Under the pieces are notes generated by a model, which saw only the letters and a list, made by a program, of their open reading frames with translations, made no database searches and was not told the DNA's origin. The position numbers and the translations under genes are program-made. Positions 13,725 through 17,275 of a stretch of 17,275 nt of DNA are shown piece after piece. Within the stretch, counting starts at the first letter, position 1; the number at the start of each line of letters is the position of its first letter. The DNA is from Peptococcaceae bacterium UBA3937. Lineage in GTDB: Bacteria; Bacillota; Peptococcia; DRI-13; DTU073. The stretch lies in the NCBI GenBank assembly GCA_002385735.1, contig DGEB01000018.1:2136-19410 (forward strand). Direction: 5' to 3'.

Positions 13725-14255
13725 CTACTTTTTCTTTCGTCTCGCTTTTCTGGAGCGACCTGTCGTCAACTGAGTCTTTTGTTTTTGCTTCCGCTCAGGC
13801 TCTGCTCCGGACTGATCTGGCTCTTTCCTGGTTCGTTGTCTCTTCGACCGCCCTTTCGGCGTCTCCTTTGCCGACTGCTCTTTCCTCCGGCGATTTCTCA
13901 ATAGTTTTCCGTCCCAGGCGCCAATACAAGCAAAGAAAACAATCACGGCCAGATATAGCAACAAAAAAGAATTAAATTCTTTGCGCAACAAAGAGCCTAG
14001 AAACAAAGCGCCCGGTGCACTAAGCAATATTCCCCATTTCCACGAATAATTCGGAAAAACGAGCCCCAACATGGCACCAACAGCAAAGTAAACCAGCGCA
14101 ATGGACCCCATGACATTGAACCGTTGTTGCGCTTCAACAACTGCGGAAAGAGAACCAAAAACACCAAAATAGGCGATAAGCAAACCTGCTAGCACGGCGA
14201 CGACAATCCCTATCAGGTCTCTCATTGTGATGATCAGTGGTTTATTTTTTTCCAT
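13725..14255 (-). CDS. Four-helix membrane protein with Lys/Arg-rich tail (paralog A)
   Basis: A 176-residue protein with four predicted membrane helices (about residues 12-33, 48-67, 73-90, 96-115). A 58-residue tail dominated by Lys, Arg, Gln and Ser ends in RKARRKKK. The segment from about 65 to 82 (GLVFPNYSWKWGILLSAPG) closely matches the neighbouring gene's product, so the two are tandem duplicates. I do not recognise a named family. By the positive-inside rule the basic tail would be cytoplasmic, where it could bind nucleic acid, ribosomes or acidic lipid; that is inference. The ATG at 14255 follows AAAGGAG at a long spacing of about 14 nt. A terminator of its neighbour lies between the two genes, so they may be transcribed separately. 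Confidence 0.75.
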   Translation of the reverse strand: MEKNKPLIITMRDLIGIVVAVLAGLLIAYFGVFGSLSAVVEAQQRFNVMGSIALVYFAVGAMLGLVFPNYSWKWGILLSAPGALFLGSLLRKEFNSFLLLYLAVIVFFACIGAWDGKLLRNRRRKEQSAKETPKGRSKRQRTRKEPDQSGAEPERKQKQKTQLTTGRSRKARRKKK

Positions 14256-14436
14256 ATTTTTTGCTTTGTACTCCTTTCAACTGACATACCATAGACAAAC
14301 AAGCCTGCAAGCTTTTTGCGCTAATCTTTCTATAACTACATCATGCTCAACTACTCCCCTCTTTATTAACTTTTTCTGCCAGCTTCTAATTAGCTTTTTA
14401 AGCATATCATATCGTCAAAAAGAAGAATATTCCTGC

Positions 14437-14482
14437 ACAAAAAAGTCCTCAACATATATCAATAATACCGTTAAGGACTTTT
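14437..14482 (-). terminator. Rho-independent terminator of paralog B
   Basis: A 13-bp stem (one G-U pair; arms 14441-14453 and 14470-14482) with a 16-nt loop is followed by six T residues on the minus strand. It overlaps the last codons and stop (14471-14473) of the gene. Confidence 0.85.
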
Positions 14483-14836
14483 CCTTACATACTTCCTTAC
14501 CAGCCTGCCGCCCAGCCCGCCTAAAGAGGACAAGGCAAAAATGGCCAACATGTAAATCAGGTAGTAAAAATTGAAATTTTTCAGCAGGCATCCAAAAAGG
14601 AGGATGATGCCCGGAGCACTGAATAAAATTTGCCCTTTCCAAAAATACCGGGGATCGAAAAGTCCCCATACACCGCCTAATCCGAAATAAAACAGCAGAA
14701 CCAGGCCAATAGTTATTAAGCGTTCGTTAAGATTATTGCCGGCAAACACAGAAGGAAAAACCCCCAACAAGCTTAGGACAAAACCGGAACCAATGATGTC
14801 TACTCCTGAAAACGCTGCCGTACGGTTGTCCTCCAT
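14471..14836 (-). CDS. Four-helix membrane protein, short form (paralog B)
   Basis: A 121-residue hydrophobic protein with about four membrane helices (residues 12-31, 38-60, 68-84, 90-110) and a short basic end (RLVRKYVRKSP). Residues 51-118 align with residues 57-124 of the product encoded at 13725-14255, sharing GL-x2-P-x-Y-x-WK-x2-IL-x-SAPG. This copy lacks the long basic tail. ATG 14836 follows GGGAGAGG at 6-7 nt. No family is recognised and no function is assigned. Confidence 0.75.
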   Translation of the reverse strand: MEDNRTAAFSGVDIIGSGFVLSLLGVFPSVFAGNNLNERLITIGLVLLFYFGLGGVWGLFDPRYFWKGQILFSAPGIILLFGCLLKNFNFYYLIYMLAIFALSSLGGLGGRLVRKYVRKSP

Positions 14837-14970
14837 CGATGTCCTCTCCCTTCAAAAAAGCCTCGTTTAATTACTGTATTTGTCATGGCCTTGCCAACTG
14901 CCTTTGACCTAGTATTTTACCCACCTTTCACCTTTTTCTCTCGCCAATTCGTATGTTTATTGTAACATGG

Positions 14971-14988
14971 ATTTCGACTTATTTCGAC
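14971..14988. repeat. Direct repeat ATTTCGAC, 10-bp period
   Basis: Two ATTTCGAC copies (14971-14978, 14981-14988) lie one helical turn apart, just upstream of a possible extended -10 (TGTTACAAT on the minus strand, about 14962-14970) in the 158-bp gap before paralog B. It is a possible regulator site; evidence is slight. Confidence 0.3.
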
Positions 14989-14994
14989 AGCCTT

Positions 14995-15468
14995 TCACTC
15001 CCGCCAATCCTTACATATATCCACCCATTCCCCATAATTGGTATACTGCTCCAACTCAGGAATAGTGAGCTCAATAGCACTGTTACTGCTGCCACAGGCA
15101 GGAAACACGGTGGTAAACCGTTTTAACGATTCATCAAGATAAATCTTTACCCCTTCGTTAACGGCAAAAGGACACACGCCCCCCACGGCATGTCCCACCA
15201 GTTTTTCAGTCTCCTCCGGTGACAACATTTTTGCTTTAGTCCCAAATTTGCCCTTAAACTTTTGGTTATCAATCCTGGCATCACCGGCGGCCACAATTAG
15301 AACACAATGATCATTCACTTTGAAAGACAAGGTTTTGGCAATCCGTTCCGGGGCGCAATTTAACGCCTTGGCGGCCAATTCCACCGTGGCACTGGAAACC
15401 TCAAACTCGAGAATTCTTCCCTCCATCCCCCATTGCCGGAAATATGCTCTTACTTTCTCAATCGCCAT
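14995..15468 (-). CDS. YbaK/ProX-type aminoacyl-tRNA deacylase
   Basis: A 157-residue single-domain member of the YbaK/EbsC/ProX family, which hydrolyses mischarged tRNA in trans (Cys- or Ala-tRNA-Pro). Family landmarks are AKTLSF with Lys45, the key catalytic-site lysine; GDARID (62-67); VGHAVGGVCPFA (91-102); and ACGSSNSAIEL (124-134). I start it at ATG 15468, preceded by AAAAGGGG at about 8 nt. The in-frame ATG 24 bp upstream has no such site and would include it in the coding sequence. It has its own promoter. The exact tRNA specificity (YbaK versus ProX) is not decidable by eye. Confidence 0.9.
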   Translation of the reverse strand: MAIEKVRAYFRQWGMEGRILEFEVSSATVELAAKALNCAPERIAKTLSFKVNDHCVLIVAAGDARIDNQKFKGKFGTKAKMLSPEETEKLVGHAVGGVCPFAVNEGVKIYLDESLKRFTTVFPACGSSNSAIELTIPELEQYTNYGEWVDICKDWRE

Positions 15469-15520
15469 ATGATTACCCCTTTTCCCTAACATTAGTGCTT
15501 CTCACAAAACATTACTAATA

Positions 15521-15549
15521 ATTATATTTGCTTTTATCCGTAAACACAA
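15521..15549 (-). promoter_or_regulatory. Promoter of the YbaK-like gene
   Basis: On the minus strand, TTGTGT (15544-15549), a 17-bp spacer and a perfect TATAAT (15521-15526) lie about 55 bp before the chosen start. Confidence 0.65.
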
Positions 15550-15604
15550 CGACTAAGGGATGAGTAAACAAAGGCGATCATGCTTAGCAAATACAAAAAC
15601 TGAA

Positions 15605-15652
15605 GGAAAGGAGAGAGCCTTAATAACCCTCTCCTTTCCCCCCTTTTTTTTC
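15605..15652. terminator. Terminator hairpin after the chemotaxis receptor remnant
   Basis: A perfect 11-bp stem (GGAAAGGAGAG / CTCTCCTTTCC) has a 13-nt loop. On the minus strand it is followed by TTCAGTTTTT, ending the receptor gene. The plus strand has a longer T-run, after CCCC, so it may also stop antisense transcription. Confidence 0.65.
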
Positions 15653-15673
15653 TTTTGGCAATTCAGCTTTGCT

Positions 15674-16110
15674 TTAATATTTGCCAAACTCTTTGTCGTT
15701 AAGGATTATTGTGGCATCCGCCGCATCTTCTTTGGAATGGCCAGACTTTTTCTTGTTTTCGCGCTCATTTGTCTCCTCAAAGGCAGGTGCGCTTTCAAAG
15801 GCAGCTGAACTGTCAAAAGCAGAGAAGCCCATTTGTCTAATCCTGAATTTTTCCACCTGTCTCTTGAGAAGTTCAGCTTGCGAGGACAGCTCTTCACTGG
15901 CCGAAGCGCTTTCTTCAGAAGTGGCGGAATTCACTTGCACCACTTGGGAAACCTCGACGAGTCCCTGATTAACTTGATTAATACTCAAGCTCTGTTCCTT
16001 AGAGGCGATATTAATGCCATCAACAATTTCCGCAACTTGCGTAGCAACATCGACAATCCGGTTCAAAGCTTCCGCCGTATCATTGGCAATCCGGTTCCCA
16101 CCTTCAATGG
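15674..16110 (-). pseudogene. C-terminal remnant of a methyl-accepting chemotaxis protein
   Basis: About 145 codons of a receptor signalling domain remain, in a frame opening at the transposase junction near 16110. It shows IEGGNRIANDTAEALNRIV, then ASKEQSLSINQVNQGLVEVSQVVQ and NSATSEESASASEELSSQAELLK. This is the conserved C-terminal helix of the coiled-coil hairpin, including a methylation-helix region, followed by a variable Lys/Glu-rich tail. The sensor domain, membrane helices, HAMP domain and hairpin tip that binds CheA/CheW are absent. A TTG at 16066 could start a 130-residue fragment, but it would not signal. The family is certain; it is non-functional as it stands. Confidence 0.85.
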
Positions 16111-17207
16111 TTTTTACTATTGGTGCACTTATCTATATACGGACAGTTTTGGCAAACCGCCGGGTCACTTTTAAATTCACGATAGCCTTCTTTATTTGTT
16201 GTTGAGTAAGTTAATACTTGATTATTAGGACAAATTACGCAGTTGTAATACTCATCATAGACATATTCGTGGGGAAAGAAAAAACCTTTTTTCCCCATGG
16301 GACGTTTATATGGGGTAGAGGGGTTACGACCATCATCTATTATTTTTTTGCATATCCAAGGCGTTTTATAGCCAAAATCTAGTGCAACTGTTTTTACTTC
16401 CGGAAATTCTTTTGTTACATTGTCGTATACGCTATCAAATACAATACTATCATGTACGTTGCCAGGAGTAACTTCACATTCTAAAATAAAATTCCTTTTA
16501 TCACAGGCAACATGAGCTGTATAAGCAAATTCTACTTTATGTTCACCTTTATGAAAAAGACCGCAATCCGGATCGGTAGTTGATACGGTTATTTCTTTTG
16601 TTCCTCCTGTGGAAATATCGTTATCATCATCGTTTTTTAAAGGTTTCTTGCCTCTTTGCAAACGATCCTGATTGATTTCCTCTCGTAATTGGGCATCATA
16701 ATTGCGGGCTGTCTTTTGTGCTAATATTTTGCGATTCTTCTTTTTGTTCGCGTTAGCTTTGATATGAGTTGCATCTATGAAGATAGTGCTTGCATCCACA
16801 AACCCCTTTTTAACCGCTTCATCCAATATCCAGGTGAAGATTTTTTCGAATATTTCACTCGGCAATCTAGTAGCAAAAGCGTAGCTCACTGTTGCAAAAT
16901 GCGGGATCTTTACACTTAAATCAAAACCTAAGAACCAACGGTAAGCTATATTCATATCAATTTCTTTTACGGTTTGCCTTAGTGTTTTTATCCCATATAA
17001 ATGCTGAATTAATACCATTTTAACCAGAATAACAGGATCTACTGCCGGTCTGCCGTTATCTTCACAATACAGATGTTCTACCATATCATAGATTTTGTTA
17101 AAATCCACTGCTCGGTCAATTTTTCTCAATAAGTGGTCTTGCGGAACCAAACCTTCGAGATCAACTACCTGCAAATTTTTTCTTAAATTCTCTGCTCTCT
17201 CTAACAT
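16104..17207 (-). pseudogene. Truncated IS1182-family DDE transposase
   Basis: A 367-residue reading frame from ATG 17207, with AGGTGATAA upstream. The N-terminal domain (RKNLQVVDLEGLVPQDHLLRKID, about residues 9-31) and the catalytic core are present. The first Asp is in FIDATHIKA (Asp145) and the second in VALDFGY (Asp277). A Cys cluster (323, 326, 352, 355, 361) ends in CPYIDKCTNSKN. IS1182 transposases normally continue for roughly a further 100 residues that carry the catalytic Glu. Here the frame ends at residue 367, where its TGA falls in receptor sequence. The protein therefore lacks the third catalytic residue and should be inactive. Confidence 0.88.
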
Positions 17208-17225
17208 TTATCATCACCTATTTAA

Positions 17226-17275
17226 TTTTACCACAAAAAGAGGTAAAACCCTTGCCAAATTCGCATTTGACAAGG
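17226..17275. repeat. Two adjacent inverted repeats at the outer IS end
   Basis: TTTTACC/GGTAAAA (17226-17232 and 17242-17248) lies between the transposase start and a second dyad. That dyad is CCTTGCCAAAT (17250-17260) with ATTTGACAAGG (17265-17275), with one mismatch and a 4-base loop. They may be part of the IS end or the insertion target. Confidence 0.6.

Larger units (their letters stand above)
16104..17275 (-). mobile_element. 3'-truncated IS1182-family insertion sequence
   Basis: This comprises the transposase remnant plus its upstream end. The inner boundary with receptor sequence lies at about 16104-16115, and no matching terminal inverted repeat is visible there. The outer 50 bp contain two inverted repeats (17226-17248 and 17250-17275), and the window stops at the last base of the second. 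Confidence 0.75.

Noticed and set aside
13625..13975. 116-codon plus-strand frame opposite the basic-tailed protein
   Set aside because: The Ser/Leu/Phe-rich translation is the antisense of the Lys/Arg-rich tail and membrane helices; there is no start signal.
15560..15968. Plus-strand frames over the receptor remnant
   Set aside because: They are antisense to clear chemotaxis-receptor sequence and cross a terminator.

Overview
The window looks like a piece of a Gram-positive, Clostridia-type (Firmicutes) chromosome, perhaps a Peptococcaceae-like anaerobe. The signs are strong GGAGG-type ribosome binding sites, a lipoprotein with a lipobox, a TM287/TM288-type heterodimeric ABC exporter, a clostridial flavin enoate-reductase-like enzyme, and remnants of SbsA-Ig/copper-amine-oxidase surface proteins. 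The genus is inference. Almost every gene is on the minus strand; the flavin oxidoreductase is the one clear plus-strand gene. There are no rRNA or tRNA genes and no CRISPR array that I can see.

Layout, left to right. (1) 1-5310, minus: a promoter near 5260 feeds a two-gene ABC multidrug-type exporter with overlapping genes. It is followed by a DUF1624-type membrane protein and a lipoprotein cut off by the left edge. (2) 5287-6254, minus: a compact two-gene unit encoding a DUF6530-like protein and a degenerate GIY-YIG protein. It has its own near-consensus promoter, a clean terminator, and an array of 8-bp repeats lying over the transcription start. This is the most unusual regulatory structure in the window. 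(3) 6439-9377: a plus-strand FMN/4Fe-4S/FAD ene-reductase-like enzyme faces a minus-strand cysteine-synthase-family enzyme across a shared terminator. (4) 9533-10367: a frameshifted remnant of a surface protein and a long AT-rich hairpin. (5) 10368-13480, minus: a metallophosphoesterase and an acyl-CoA ligase in one probable operon, with a promoter overlapping a perfect palindrome, and a DUF454 membrane protein. (6) 13725-14836, minus: two tandem paralogous four-helix membrane proteins, one with a very basic tail. (7) 14995-15468, minus: a YbaK/ProX-type aminoacyl-tRNA deacylase. (8) 15605-17275: the C-terminal remnant of a chemotaxis receptor abutting a 3'-truncated IS1182-family transposase. 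The window ends exactly at the end of a palindrome near the IS end.

No single pathway links these genes. The acyl-CoA ligase and the ene-reductase-like enzyme would fit acyl or enoate metabolism in an anaerobe, but they are not co-transcribed. The right-hand third shows genome decay: a broken surface protein, a broken receptor and a dead transposase.
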